DNA of 38,456 nucleotides from Acetobacteraceae bacterium (lineage in GTDB: Bacteria; Pseudomonadota; Alphaproteobacteria; Acetobacterales; Acetobacteraceae), in assembly GCA_947371015.1 (NCBI GenBank), contig CANBNK010000038.1:1-38456 (forward strand), written 5' to 3'. Every line of letters begins with the position of its first letter. Positions within the stretch are counted from its first letter, which is position 1. The notes under the pieces were generated by a model that was given only the letters and a program-made list of their open reading frames with translations, was not told the DNA's origin and searched no databases. Below, piece after piece: positions 1 to 9,730 of this stretch. The position numbers and the translations under genes were made by a program.

Positions 1-418
1 ATTCCGCCACCTCGCCGGGGTCGGTCACCAGGGCCAGCGGCGGCACCACCAGCGCCACCACGGGGGTGATGCGGTAGCCGGTGCCGGTCAGGTGGTTCGG
101 CAGCCGACCGAGCAGGCGCGGCAGGGCGATGGCCAGGCCGACTTCCTCCTCGGCTTCGCGCAGGGCGGCCTGTTCCGGGGTCTCGCCATGCTCCATCCGG
201 CCGCCGGGGAAGGCGACCTGGCCGGCATGGGCGTTGAGTTTCGCGGAACGCAACGTCAGCAGCACGCTGGGTTCGGCATGGAGGATAATCGGCACCAGCA
301 CCGCGGCGCCGATCAGCCGGGCCGGGTCCAGGCCCTCGGTAAAGTTGCCATGCACCGTGGCGGCGGGCGCCTCGGCTTGGGCTTCCGCCATGCGGGCGGC
401 GATCTCGGCGGCGGTCAT
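1..418 (-). CDS. NUDIX hydrolase, probable CoA pyrophosphatase (partial, 3' end outside window)
   Basis: The gene runs off the left edge, so only about the first 139 residues are visible. The protein starts MTAAEIAARMAEAQAE and contains a complete Nudix box (G-x5-E-x7-REAEEEVGL) near residues 73-95, preceded by the segment LNAHAGQVAFPGGRM. That 'QVAFPGG' segment is typical of the NudL/CoAse subgroup (UPF0035), which hydrolyses CoA and acyl-CoA to phosphopantetheine and 3',5'-ADP. The start at 418 is the first ATG giving the family's usual short N-terminal helix; no strong ribosome binding site is visible. It lies 58 bases after the DUF1285 gene on the same strand, an alphaproteobacterial pairing (DUF1285 then NUDIX) that suggests co-transcription. 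The substrate is inferred. Confidence 0.88.
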   Translation of the reverse strand, partial: MTAAEIAARMAEAQAEAPAATVHGNFTEGLDPARLIGAAVLVPIILHAEPSVLLTLRSAKLNAHAGQVAFPGGRMEHGETPEQAALREAEEEVGLAIALPRLLGRLPNHLTGTGYRITPVVALVVPPLALVTDPGEVAE

Positions 419-476
419 CCGGCGTTCATAGCACCGGAACGGCCATCTGCGTCACTCCGCGCACACGGCGCGGGCG

Positions 477-1121
477 CTACTCCGCCGCGACGTCCAGGGC
501 GGCGACCTCGTCGATCGGGAAGAACACCCCCTCGCTCCATACCCCCAACATTTCGCGGCCATCGACCATCTCGGGTTCGGCCAGGGCGCAGAGTTCATAG
601 AAGACGGCGCGGTTGATCTTGGCCTCCAGGCCCTCGCGCACCAGCACGTAAGGGCGCGGCTCCCGCGTCTTCGGGCACAGGTGCACGCGAATGGGATGTT
701 CGGCGCTGGCGGTGATCATCTGGTCCAGGTTGGTGCGGAAGGTCAGGCATTGCCGCGGCTTGGCCTGGCCGCACTCGCAGTCCTTCCACCACATCTCCAC
801 CGCCATGAAGGGGGCGTCCTCCACATCGATCCGGCCGCGCTCCACCGGGGTTTCCAGCCAGTAGCTGCCATCCGCCTCCCGCTTCAGCACGGTGGCGAAC
901 AGGCAGACCAGCTCCTTCCGGCCGATCGGGCTGCCGCGGTAGTACCACTGGCCGTTGCGGTCGATGCGGATGTCGAAGTGGCCGCAATCGATCTTCGGTC
1001 GCCCAGAGGCTGGGCCGGGACCCGCCTTCAGCGCCGCCAAAGAAGGCAGGTTGGGCGCTTTGGCGCCAAGGTTGCGGTCGGCATCCGCATTCATTGCTTT
1101 CAGAGCCTCCGGAGCGGTCAT
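477..1121 (-). CDS. DUF1285 domain-containing protein
   Basis: A 214-residue protein of the DUF1285 family, function unknown. The conserved core begins about residue 45 with CGHFDIRIDRNGQWYYRGSP and continues through RKELVCLFATVLKREADGSYWLETP, which reads as compact beta-rich strands typical of the family. Several Cys residues (DCECG and RQCL) lie mid-protein. I chose the ATG at 1121 rather than longer in-frame starts because GGGAAG lies about 8 bases upstream and the extra 42 residues look non-coding. It is divergent from the MoxR operon with roughly 90 bases between starts, and is followed by the NUDIX gene. In many alphaproteobacteria DUF1285 sits beside MoxR-DUF58 genes, so a link to that operon is plausible but not shown. 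Confidence 0.85.
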   Translation of the reverse strand: MTAPEALKAMNADADRNLGAKAPNLPSLAALKAGPGPASGRPKIDCGHFDIRIDRNGQWYYRGSPIGRKELVCLFATVLKREADGSYWLETPVERGRIDVEDAPFMAVEMWWKDCECGQAKPRQCLTFRTNLDQMITASAEHPIRVHLCPKTREPRPYVLVREGLEAKINRAVFYELCALAEPEMVDGREMLGVWSEGVFFPIDEVAALDVAAE

Positions 1122-1210
1122 AGGCTGCTTCCCATAGGTCCACTTCACGCCATGTGAGCGGACACATCGAAACACCGCCCTCGGCCCATCATATAGGGAG
1201 CATGGCAGGC

Positions 1211-2215
<1,005 letters not shown>

Positions 2216-3079
2216 GTGGCGCACCAGGCTGCCCTTCGGGCCGAGGCGCTCGGCGCCGCCCTGCCACCGCTGGTGGTGCAGGCGGAGCGCGTCGCCAGCA
2301 CGGTGATGCAGGGCATCCACGGCCGGCGGCGCTCGGGCCAGGGCGATGCCTTCTGGCAGTTCCGGCCGTTCCTGCCGGGCGATGCGGTGTCTCGGGTGGA
2401 CTGGCGGCAATCGGCCAAGGGCGACCGGCTGTTCGTGCGGGAGACCGAGTGGGAAGCGGCGCAGACCGTGCTGCTGTGGCGCGACGCCTCGGCCAGCATG
2501 CATGAGGGCAAGCGCGAGCGGGCCGAGTTGCTGCTGCTCGCCCTCTCAGGGCTGCTGCTGCGTGGCGGGGAGCGGGTGCGGCTGTTCGGCGATGCCGCGG
2601 CGCCGCGGCGCAGCTTTGCCGGGCGCAGCGGGTTGCCGGCGCTGGCCCAGGCCTTGGGCGCGGTGACCGGCGGGGCCGGGCTGCCGGTGCCCGACCCATC
2701 GCTGCCGCGGCATGGGCGCTGCGTGCTGTTCAGCGATTTCTACACCCCGGTGGAGGAGGTGCGGCGCGCCGTCGCCGCCCTGGCCGGGCTGCCGCTGCGC
2801 GGCGTGCTGGTGCAGGTGGTGGCGCCGGGTGAGGAAGAACCCGCCCTGCAAGGCCGCGTGCTGCTGAGCGGCATGGAGGGCGAGCAGCCGGTACTGGTGG
2901 CCAATGCCGGCCCGGTATTCGGCGCCGGGCAGCCGTTCCGGCACTGGTTCGCGGCGCATCGGGCAGCCTGCGCCGATGTGGCGCGGGCGGCGGGGTGGAC
3001 CCTGCTGGCGCACCGCACCGACCATCGGCCGGAGACGGCGCTGATGGCGCTGTACCAGGCCTTGGGGGGCGACGACTGA
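2216..3079 (+). CDS. DUF58 domain-containing protein (VWA-like MoxR partner)
   Basis: A 287-residue DUF58 protein. The signature is the N-terminal block GIHGRRRSGQGDAFWQFRPF followed by LPGDAVSRVDWRQSAKGDRLFVRE, which is the conserved DUF58 motif. A metal-dependent adhesion-site sequence D90-A-S-A-S94 follows the strand TVLLWR, so the domain is VWA-like. DUF58 proteins are the usual partners of MoxR ATPases, presumably bound and remodelled by them. It starts with GTG immediately after the moxR stop and ends TGATG, overlapping the ATG of the next gene by one base. No membrane segment is evident, unlike longer DUF58 proteins, so the membrane parts are likely supplied by the two downstream genes. 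Confidence 0.93.
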   Translation: MAHQAALRAEALGAALPPLVVQAERVASTVMQGIHGRRRSGQGDAFWQFRPFLPGDAVSRVDWRQSAKGDRLFVRETEWEAAQTVLLWRDASASMHEGKRERAELLLLALSGLLLRGGERVRLFGDAAAPRRSFAGRSGLPALAQALGAVTGGAGLPVPDPSLPRHGRCVLFSDFYTPVEEVRRAVAALAGLPLRGVLVQVVAPGEEEPALQGRVLLSGMEGEQPVLVANAGPVFGAGQPFRHWFAAHRAACADVARAAGWTLLAHRTDHRPETALMALYQALGGDD

Positions 3080-5781
3080 TGCTGTCGCTCGGTTCCATCG
3101 GCTTCGCCGCCCCCTGGCTGCTGCTGGCGTTGCTGGCGCTGCCGATTTTGTACTGGCTGCTGCGGGTCACGCCGCCGGCGCCGCGCCGGGTCAGTTTTGC
3201 GCCCATTTTCCTACTGCGGCTGCTGCCGCGCCTGCCGGAAACCCCGGCCCGCACGCCGTGGTGGCTGCTGGCGCTGCGCCTGCTGGCGGCGGCGCTGATC
3301 ATCTTCGGGCTGGCCAGGCCGGTGCTGGGGCCGGGCGCCGCCGGCGCCGGGGATGGCACGCTGCTGCTGGTGCTGGATGACGGCTGGGCCAGCGCACCCG
3401 ATTGGCCCGCCCGCATGGCGGCGCTGGATGCGGCGCTGCGCCGCGCCGGGCGGGAGGAACGGCCGGCCGCCCTGCTGGCGACGGCGCCCGGGCTGGGCGC
3501 GGAACCGCCCCGGCTGATCGGGCCAATGCCGGCCGCCGACATGGCGGTGCGGCTGGCGGCGCTGCGGCCGAAGCCCTGGGCGCCGGATCGGGCCGGGGCG
3601 CTCGCCGCCTTCACCACCTGGCGCGCGGCCAATCCGGGGCCGCTGGCCACGCTGTTCGTCAATGACGGGCTGGCCCATGGCGGCGATTCGTTGGCCGAGA
3701 CCCTGGCGGCGGCAGGCCGGCTGACGCTGGCGCGGGATGAGGCCCGCCCTGCCCGGCTGCTGGCGCCGCCGGTGGCGGAGGCCGACCGGCTGAAGCTGGC
3801 GGTGCAGCAGGTGCCGCAACGCGTGGCTGGCCAGGCGGTGGTGCTGGCGCGCACCGGGGATGGGCGAACCTTGGCCAGGGCGGTCGTGCCGCTGCCGGCC
3901 GGGGCGCCGCAGGGCGAGGCCGCGCTGGACCTGCCGCTGGAACTCCGCAACCAGGTGGTGCGCTTGGAGATCGAGGACGAGGCCGGCGCCGGCGGCGTGC
4001 AGTTGCTGGATGAGCGCTTCCGCCGCCGCCCCCTGGGCCTGTTGCCTGGCAGCGAGGAAGCCGCCGACGCGCCGCTGATCGGCGACCTGTTCTATCTGTC
4101 GCGCGCCATGCAGCCCTATGCCGAGATCAGGCGCGGCACGGTGGAGGAGCTTTTGAAGCGGCCCATCGCGGTGCTGGCCCTGGCGGACCGGCCGGTGGCC
4201 GAGGGCGCCGAGCGCGAGGCGCTGACGAAGTGGGTGGAGGCCGGTGGCACGCTGATCCGCTTCGCCGGCCCCCGCGTAGCCGAAAAGCCGGACGGGCTGC
4301 TGCCGGTGCAGCTCCGCGCCGAACGCCAGTTGGGTGGCGCGCTTTCCTGGGAACAGCCGCAGCGGCTGGCGCCCTTCCCGCCGGCCTCGCCCTTCGCCGG
4401 GCTGGCGGTGCCGGAGGAGGTGTCGGTGGAACGCCAGGTGCTGGCCGAACCTGGCCCGCGCCTGACCGACCGCACCTGGGCCCGGTTGGCCGATGGCACG
4501 CCGCTGGTCACCGCCGAGGCGCGCGGCGCCGGGCGGGTCGTGCTGTTCCATGTCACCGCGACGGCGGATTGGTCCAACCTGCCGCTCTCCGGCCTGTTCG
4601 TGCAGATGCTGCGGCGGATCGTGGCGCTGTCGGCCGGTATCAACGGCGCCGAGGGCGAGCAGGCGCTGGCGCCGCTGGAAAGCCTGGACGGCTTCGGCCG
4701 GCTGGGGGCGCCGCCGCCGGCCGCCTCGGCGCTGGTGCCGGCCGAGTTGGCGGCGACCGAGCCGGGGCCGCGGCATCCGCCGGGCTGGTACGGCACGGCG
4801 GCCGAGGGCGGCTATCGGCGGGCGCTGAACCTGGGCGGCAGCATCGCTGTGCCGGTTGCAGCCGGGGCGGCGCCGGAAGGGGCGGCGCTGCTGGGCATCG
4901 GCGGCGTGCCGGCAGAACAGGACCTCGGCCCCTGGCTGCTGGCGGCGGCGCTGCTGCTGCTGGCGGCGGATATGCTGCTTTCGCTGCGGCTGCGCGGCCT
5001 GCTGCTGGGCCGGGCGGTGGCGGCTATGTTGCTGCTGGCGCTGGCCCTGCCTGTACAGGCGCAGGCCCAGGGGCAGGAAGGCGCTGCGGCGTTGGCCACC
5101 CGGCTGGCCTATGTCTCCAGCGGCGACAGCCAGTTGGATGAGGTGCAGAAGGCAGGGCTGGTCGGGCTTTCAGACTACGTCAACCGCCGCACCAATGCGG
5201 CGCTGGCCGAACCGGTGGCGGTGCAGCCGGGGCAGAGCGACCTGAGCCTGTTTCCGCTGCTGTACTGGGTTGTCACCGCCCAGGCAGCGCAGCCGGATGC
5301 CGCCGCCGTGGCCGCGCTGAACGGATTCATGCGCAATGGCGGGATCATCCTGTTCGACACGCGGGACGAGGGCTCCGGCGAGGGGTTCGCGCCCGATGCA
5401 CGGGCGGCGCTGCGGCGGGTGACGCGGGACCTGGCGATTCCGCCGCTGGCATTGATCGGCGACGACCATGTGCTGCGCCGCAGCTTCTACCTGTTGCCGG
5501 AACTGCCGGGGCGCTTCGCCGGCGGCCAGGTCTGGGTGGCGCGGGAGCAGGACCGGGCGAATGACAGTGTCTCGCCGGTCATCCTCGGCGGGCATGACTG
5601 GGCCAGCGCCTGGGCGGTGGATGAGGCCGGCAACAACCCCTACGCCACCACGCCGGGCGGCGCGCGGCAGCGCACGCTGGCGTATCGGTTCGGCGTGAAC
5701 CTGGTGATGTACGCGCTGACCGGCAACTACAAGGGCGACCAGGTCCACGTGCCGCAGATACTGGAAAGGCTGGGCAACTGA
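3079..5781 (+). CDS. BatA/DUF4159 domain membrane protein
   Basis: A 900-residue membrane protein. Residues 1 to about 85 are a BatA-type aerotolerance N-terminal domain with two membrane segments (PWLLLALLALPILYWLL and a second near residue 60-75). A long periplasmic middle region includes a class I glutamine amidotransferase-like stretch (KWVEAGGTLIRFAGPRVAE). Two hydrophobic segments follow near 615-660, and DUF4159 covers about 672-890 (ATRLAYVSSGDSQLDEVQ through GVNLVMYALTGNYKGDQVH). I chose the ATG at 3079, overlapping the DUF58 stop, instead of an upstream in-frame ATG inside DUF58. This fusion is the usual third gene of alphaproteobacterial MoxR-DUF58 operons. The molecular role is unknown; probably a membrane scaffold for the MoxR/DUF58 pair. 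Confidence 0.92.
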   Translation: MLSLGSIGFAAPWLLLALLALPILYWLLRVTPPAPRRVSFAPIFLLRLLPRLPETPARTPWWLLALRLLAAALIIFGLARPVLGPGAAGAGDGTLLLVLDDGWASAPDWPARMAALDAALRRAGREERPAALLATAPGLGAEPPRLIGPMPAADMAVRLAALRPKPWAPDRAGALAAFTTWRAANPGPLATLFVNDGLAHGGDSLAETLAAAGRLTLARDEARPARLLAPPVAEADRLKLAVQQVPQRVAGQAVVLARTGDGRTLARAVVPLPAGAPQGEAALDLPLELRNQVVRLEIEDEAGAGGVQLLDERFRRRPLGLLPGSEEAADAPLIGDLFYLSRAMQPYAEIRRGTVEELLKRPIAVLALADRPVAEGAEREALTKWVEAGGTLIRFAGPRVAEKPDGLLPVQLRAERQLGGALSWEQPQRLAPFPPASPFAGLAVPEEVSVERQVLAEPGPRLTDRTWARLADGTPLVTAEARGAGRVVLFHVTATADWSNLPLSGLFVQMLRRIVALSAGINGAEGEQALAPLESLDGFGRLGAPPPAASALVPAELAATEPGPRHPPGWYGTAAEGGYRRALNLGGSIAVPVAAGAAPEGAALLGIGGVPAEQDLGPWLLAAALLLLAADMLLSLRLRGLLLGRAVAAMLLLALALPVQAQAQGQEGAAALATRLAYVSSGDSQLDEVQKAGLVGLSDYVNRRTNAALAEPVAVQPGQSDLSLFPLLYWVVTAQAAQPDAAAVAALNGFMRNGGIILFDTRDEGSGEGFAPDARAALRRVTRDLAIPPLALIGDDHVLRRSFYLLPELPGRFAGGQVWVAREQDRANDSVSPVILGGHDWASAWAVDEAGNNPYATTPGGARQRTLAYRFGVNLVMYALTGNYKGDQVHVPQILERLGN

Positions 5782-7886
5782 TGCAGCAGACCCTGGCTGG
5801 CATCGACTTCGCCCCCGTCCTGCCGTTGTGGCTGCTCGGCCTGCTGGGCGCGGTGGCGGTGCTGGCGCTGGCGCCGGCCTTCTGGCGCCGGGCGCGCGGG
5901 GCCTGGCTGCGGGCGCTGGGGTTTGCGCTGTTGCTGATGGCGCTGGGCAATCCGCGCCTGGTGGAGGAAACCCGGGAGACCCGGCCGGATATCGCCGTGC
6001 TGCTGGTAGACCGCAGCGACAGCGCCACGCTGGGGCCACGCGCGGCCCAGGTGGAAGCCGCGCGACAGGTGCTGGAGGAACGGCTCGGCCGCCTGCCGGA
6101 GCTGGAGTTCCGCACCGTGGAGGTGCCGGAGGCCGGCAACCAGGGCACTCGGCTGTTCTCCGCGCTGACCCAGGCACTGGCGGAAGTGCCGCGCAACCGA
6201 CTGGCCGGCGTGCTGGCGCTGACCGACGGCCAGGTCCACGACGTACCGCTGCCGCCGACCTTGGACGCACCCTTCCACGCGCTGCTGCCCGGCCGCACCG
6301 GTGAGGTGGACCGCCGGCTGCGCGTGCTGGAGGCACCGGGCTTCGGCATCGTTGGCCGCAGCGTGGAGTTGCGGATCGCGGTCGATGACCTCGGCGCCCC
6401 CCCGGGTGGTGGCCAGGCCCGGCTGACGGTGCGGCGCGACGGCGCGGCGCCGGTGACGCAGACCGTGCCGGTGGGGCGCGAGCAGCGGCTGACCATCCCG
6501 ATCGAGCGCGGTGGCCCGAGCGTGATCGAGCTGATGGCCGAGCTGCGGCCGGGCGAGGTCTCCGACCTGAACAACCGTGCCGTCATCACCGTGATGGGCG
6601 TGCGCGACCGGCTGCGGGTGCTGCTGGTCTCCGGGGAGCCGCATGCCGGCGAGCGCACCTGGCGGCGGCTGCTGAAGGCCGACCCGGGGGTGGATCTGGT
6701 GCACTTCACCATCCTCCGCCCACCCGAGAAGGACGACCTGACGCCGCTGAACGAGTTGGCGCTGATCGCCTTTCCGGTGCGGGAGCTTTTCCAGCAGAAG
6801 CTCCGCGAGTTCGATTTGATCGTCTTCGACCGCTTCGCCAACCGGGGGATTTTGCCGCCGGCCTATCTGCGCAACATCGCGGACTACGTGCGCGGCGGCG
6901 GGGCGTTGCTGATGTCGGTGGGGCCGGAGTTTGCCGGGGCGGTCTCGCTGGCGGCGACGCCGCTGGGCCAGGTACTGCCGGCGCGGCCGGTGGGGGGGCA
7001 GCGCAATGGCGTGCAGGAAGGCCCGTTCCGGCCGCAGGTCTCGCCCGAGGGCGCACGGCATCCGGTGACGGAAGGCCTGACCGGTGCGAATCCGGATGCG
7101 GCGCGCGAGGCCAGCTGGGGGCGGTGGTATCGCAGCGTGCGGGCCGAACCGCGCGGCGGCGTGACGGTGATGCAAACCCCCGACGGCGCGCCGCTGCTGC
7201 AGTTGGACCGCGTCGGTGATGGCCGGGTGGCGCTGCTGCTGAGTGACCAGATCTGGCTGTGGAGTCGCGGCCATGACGGCGGCGGCCCGCAGGCGGAATT
7301 GCTGCGCCGCGCCGCCCATTGGCTGATGAAGGAACCGGAGCTGGAGGAGGAAGACCTCTCGGCGCGGATCGAGAATGGGCGGCTGCGCGCCGAGCGTCGC
7401 AGCGTGGCCACCGGGACGCCGCCCGATTTCACCGTGACCGGGCCGGATGGCAGCGTGCAGCGGCTGGCCCCGACGCTGGGCGCCGGCGGCCGCGCCACGC
7501 TGGACGTGCCGGCCGCCGCCGCCGGGGTGTGGCGGGTGACGGATGGCCAGCGCACCGCCTTCGCCGCCGCCGCCGCGGTCAACCCGTTGGAAGTGGCCGA
7601 CCTGCGCGCCGACCCGGCGCCGCTGGCCCCAGTGCTGGCGGCCACCGGCGGCAGCGCGCATTTCATGGGGCTGGGGGAGCCGGTGCTGCCGGAACTGCGG
7701 CGTGTCTCACCGGGCCGGGACATGCAGGGTGGCGGCTGGGTCGGGCTGCGCCGCAACGGCGACCATACCGTGACCGGCATCGCCGCGCTGCCACTGCTGC
7801 CGCCCTGGCTGGCGCTGCCGCTGGTGCTGGGGGTGGCGGTGCTGGGCTGGCGACGTGAAGGAAAGGTTTCAAGCGGCAGCGCTTAA
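5781..7886 (+). CDS. Large membrane protein of the MoxR operon with VWA-like and amidotransferase-like regions
   Basis: A 701-residue protein with two N-terminal membrane segments (about 14-34 and 44-60) and one near the C terminus (about 670-690), so most of it is predicted to face the periplasm. After the second segment comes DIAVLLVDRSDSATLGPRA, with a D-x-S-x-S metal-site motif like VWA domains. Around residues 340-400 the segment REFDLIVFDRFANRGILPPA and YVRGGGALLMSVGPEF resembles a class I glutamine amidotransferase fold; the catalytic Cys is not apparent, so enzymatic activity is unlikely. It overlaps the preceding stop by one base (TGATG) and ends the operon. Homologues in similar operons are annotated only as membrane proteins. 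Confidence 0.88.
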   Translation: MQQTLAGIDFAPVLPLWLLGLLGAVAVLALAPAFWRRARGAWLRALGFALLLMALGNPRLVEETRETRPDIAVLLVDRSDSATLGPRAAQVEAARQVLEERLGRLPELEFRTVEVPEAGNQGTRLFSALTQALAEVPRNRLAGVLALTDGQVHDVPLPPTLDAPFHALLPGRTGEVDRRLRVLEAPGFGIVGRSVELRIAVDDLGAPPGGGQARLTVRRDGAAPVTQTVPVGREQRLTIPIERGGPSVIELMAELRPGEVSDLNNRAVITVMGVRDRLRVLLVSGEPHAGERTWRRLLKADPGVDLVHFTILRPPEKDDLTPLNELALIAFPVRELFQQKLREFDLIVFDRFANRGILPPAYLRNIADYVRGGGALLMSVGPEFAGAVSLAATPLGQVLPARPVGGQRNGVQEGPFRPQVSPEGARHPVTEGLTGANPDAAREASWGRWYRSVRAEPRGGVTVMQTPDGAPLLQLDRVGDGRVALLLSDQIWLWSRGHDGGGPQAELLRRAAHWLMKEPELEEEDLSARIENGRLRAERRSVATGTPPDFTVTGPDGSVQRLAPTLGAGGRATLDVPAAAAGVWRVTDGQRTAFAAAAAVNPLEVADLRADPAPLAPVLAATGGSAHFMGLGEPVLPELRRVSPGRDMQGGGWVGLRRNGDHTVTGIAALPLLPPWLALPLVLGVAVLGWRREGKVSSGSA

Positions 7887-7891
7887 GGCCG

Positions 7892-7920
7892 TTGAGGCCG
7901 CGCCGGGCAACGTATAGGGT
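7892..7920 (+). promoter_or_regulatory. Candidate promoter of the ankyrin-like gene (leaderless type)
   Basis: TTGAGG at 7892-7897 and TATAGGGT at 7913-7920 are separated by 15 bases. Seven bases separate the octamer from the ATG at 7928, which would put transcription start at or next to the start codon. No convincing Shine-Dalgarno sequence fits between them. The spacer is short for a sigma-70 promoter, so the -35 assignment is tentative. Confidence 0.45.
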
Positions 7921-7927
7921 CCGCGAC

Positions 7928-8635
7928 ATGCGCCATTCCCCCGCCCTGCTGTTCCCCTTGGCCGTGCTGGCCAGCTTCGCCCTGTTGCCGGCCAATGCCC
8001 AGGCGCAGCGCTACAGCGGCGGCCGGCCCGGCCAGGCGCTGGGCGCGCCCTCCGGCACCATCGATACCTCCCGCCGGCCGCCGCCGACGGCGCTGCCCGG
8101 GCTGACCGCGCGTGGCGCGGTCGAGCCGATTCCGGCCGACCCCAACGCCAACCTGGCGCCGACGCCGGCATTGTTCGACGCGATCAACCGCGGCGACCTG
8201 TATGCGGCGCGCGACGCGGTGGCGCGCGGCGCCGACCCGGATGCGACGAATGTGCTGGGGCTGACCCCGCTTGACGCCTCGGTGGACCAGGGCCGCAACG
8301 AAATCATGTTCTTCCTGCTGAGCGTTCGTGGGGCGCGGCCGGTGGGCGGGCCTTCCGAGGAAACCCGTTCCGCCTTCCGCAGCCAGCCCGCCGTGCCGCA
8401 AGCGCCGACGCGGCCGGGCCGGCCGGCGCGGACGCCGGTGGATGCCTCCTCCTCGGTGGCGGCGCCGCGCCTGCCGGCCCCGGCGCTGCCGGCCAGCCCG
8501 CGGCTCTGGGCCGGGGATGGCGGCGCAGCCAGGCCGGAGATCGGCTTCCTCGGCTTCGATGCCGGGCGCCCGGCGGGCAGCGGCCCGGCGCCGGGCCCTG
8601 CAGCAACCCCAGCGGCGCGCCGCGCCCGGGGCTGA
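7928..8635 (+). CDS. Secreted ankyrin-repeat-like protein
   Basis: A 235-residue protein with a clear Sec signal peptide (MRHSPALLFPLAVLASFALL, cleavage likely after ANAQAQ). Residues about 77-135 form roughly two ankyrin-like helical repeats: LFDAINRGDLYAARDAVARG, then ADPDATNVLGLTPLDASVDQ. The C-terminal 100 residues are rich in Pro, Ala and Arg and look disordered. The ATG at 7928 was chosen over an in-frame start at 7892 because it begins exactly at the signal peptide. It follows the MoxR operon by 41 bases and has its own candidate promoter, so it may be independent. A periplasmic protein-binding role is inferred; no catalytic motif is seen. Confidence 0.8.
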   Translation: MRHSPALLFPLAVLASFALLPANAQAQRYSGGRPGQALGAPSGTIDTSRRPPPTALPGLTARGAVEPIPADPNANLAPTPALFDAINRGDLYAARDAVARGADPDATNVLGLTPLDASVDQGRNEIMFFLLSVRGARPVGGPSEETRSAFRSQPAVPQAPTRPGRPARTPVDASSSVAAPRLPAPALPASPRLWAGDGGAARPEIGFLGFDAGRPAGSGPAPGPAATPAARRARG

Positions 8636-8663
8636 TCGCGGCCAGAGGGCGATCGCTTCCGAC

Positions 8664-8733
8664 TGAAGCGCTCACGCTCCAGCCTTGTTGTTGGAGAGAC
8701 TGCTTCACGGCTTACGGCGTTTGCGCCTCAGCC
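8664..8733. terminator. Inverted repeats between convergent genes, candidate bidirectional terminator
   Basis: Between the ankyrin-like gene (ends 8635) and the second Bug gene (ends 8774) are two hairpin candidates. The first nests CTCCA (8677-8681)/TGGAG (8692-8696) inside TGAAGC (8664-8669)/GCTTCA (8702-8707). The second nests GGCG (8716-8719)/CGCC (8724-8727) inside GGCT (8709-8712)/AGCC (8730-8733). Neither is followed by a T-run, so termination is inferred from position only. The rest of 8636-8773 holds nothing else I recognise. Confidence 0.35.
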
Positions 8734-8773
8734 GATCAGGCTCTGGTACCACCCTGCCATTGGCTGAACCGGG

Positions 8774-9730
8774 CTATTCCGGCGTGATACCTTCCGCCCG
8801 TACCAACTCGGCAATCACCGGGCGGCGCGCCGCCAGGTAGGCGCCGAAGGCGGCGGGGTCGCCGCCGACCAGCACCGCGCCCATGGCGGCGATACGCGCC
8901 TGCACCGTGGCATCAGCCACGGCATGGCGCACGGCGGCGGCTAGCGCGGCCATGGCCGGCGCCGGGGTGCCGGCGGGCAGGAACAGCCCGTTCCATTCGT
9001 TCATCTCGAAACCCGGGAAGCCCTGCTCGGCCACGGTGCCGATCTCCGGCGCCGCCGGCACCCGCGCCAGCGAGGACACCGCGATGCCGCGCGCGGTGCC
9101 GGCCCGCACCAGCGGCATGGCCGAGGCCACCGTGGCGAAGACGAAGCCCAGCCGCCCGGCGATCAGGTCCTGCAACGCTGGGCCAATGCCCCGGTATGGC
9201 GCGTTCAGCACCTGCAACCCGGCCCGCCGCGCCAGGATGACGGAGGCCAGGTGCCCCGCCGTGCCGTTGCCGGAGGTGCCGAAGGCGACCTCCCCGGGCT
9301 TACCGCGCAGGTGGGCCAACAACCCCGCCAGGTCCGTCGCCGGGGAGGTATTCGGGACCAGCAGCACATGCGGCAGTTCCGTCACCAGCGAGAGCGGCGC
9401 GAAGGCGGCGGCGTAGTCCAGTGGCAGGCGCATCATGGCCGGCGTCACCAGATGGGCCATGGCGTCCATCATCAGCGTGTGGCCATCCGGCGCGCTGCGC
9501 GCCACCTCGGCCGCGCCGATGCTGGCCCCGGCGCCCTGGCGGTTCTCCACCACCACATTCTGGCCCAGCACCGCGCCCATCGGCCCGGCCAGCAGCCGCG
9601 CGGTGGTATCGGCGCCGCCACCGGGGCCGTAGGGCACCAGCATGCGGATGCTGTGCGTCGGCGCCCAGCCTTGGGCGCGGCCCATGGCGGGCACGGCCAG
9701 CCCGGCCAATAGCGTACGGCGGTTGATCAT
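8774..9730 (-). CDS. Bug family tripartite tricarboxylate transporter substrate-binding protein (second copy)
   Basis: A 318-residue periplasmic binding protein of the Bug/TctC family. The N terminus MINRRTLLAGLAVPAMGRAQ has a twin-arginine-like RRTLL motif before a short hydrophobic stretch, so export may be by Tat or Sec. The Bug ligand-site signature appears as MLVPYGPGGGADTTARLLAG, followed by VVENRQGAGASIGAAEVARS and PDGHTLMM. The start at 9730 overlaps the stop of the upstream Bug gene (ATGA, 4 bases), which excludes a much longer open frame reading back over that gene. It ends the CaiB-Bug-Bug operon. No TctA or TctB membrane subunits are present, so it either feeds a transporter elsewhere or acts as a sensor. 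Confidence 0.93.
   Translation of the reverse strand: MINRRTLLAGLAVPAMGRAQGWAPTHSIRMLVPYGPGGGADTTARLLAGPMGAVLGQNVVVENRQGAGASIGAAEVARSAPDGHTLMMDAMAHLVTPAMMRLPLDYAAAFAPLSLVTELPHVLLVPNTSPATDLAGLLAHLRGKPGEVAFGTSGNGTAGHLASVILARRAGLQVLNAPYRGIGPALQDLIAGRLGFVFATVASAMPLVRAGTARGIAVSSLARVPAAPEIGTVAEQGFPGFEMNEWNGLFLPAGTPAPAMAALAAAVRHAVADATVQARIAAMGAVLVGGDPAAFGAYLAARRPVIAELVRAEGITPE

Noticed and set aside
5727-7661. A 644-codon minus-strand open frame opposite the MoxR-operon membrane protein
   Set aside because: It is an antisense shadow rich in Arg, Gln and His without any motif.
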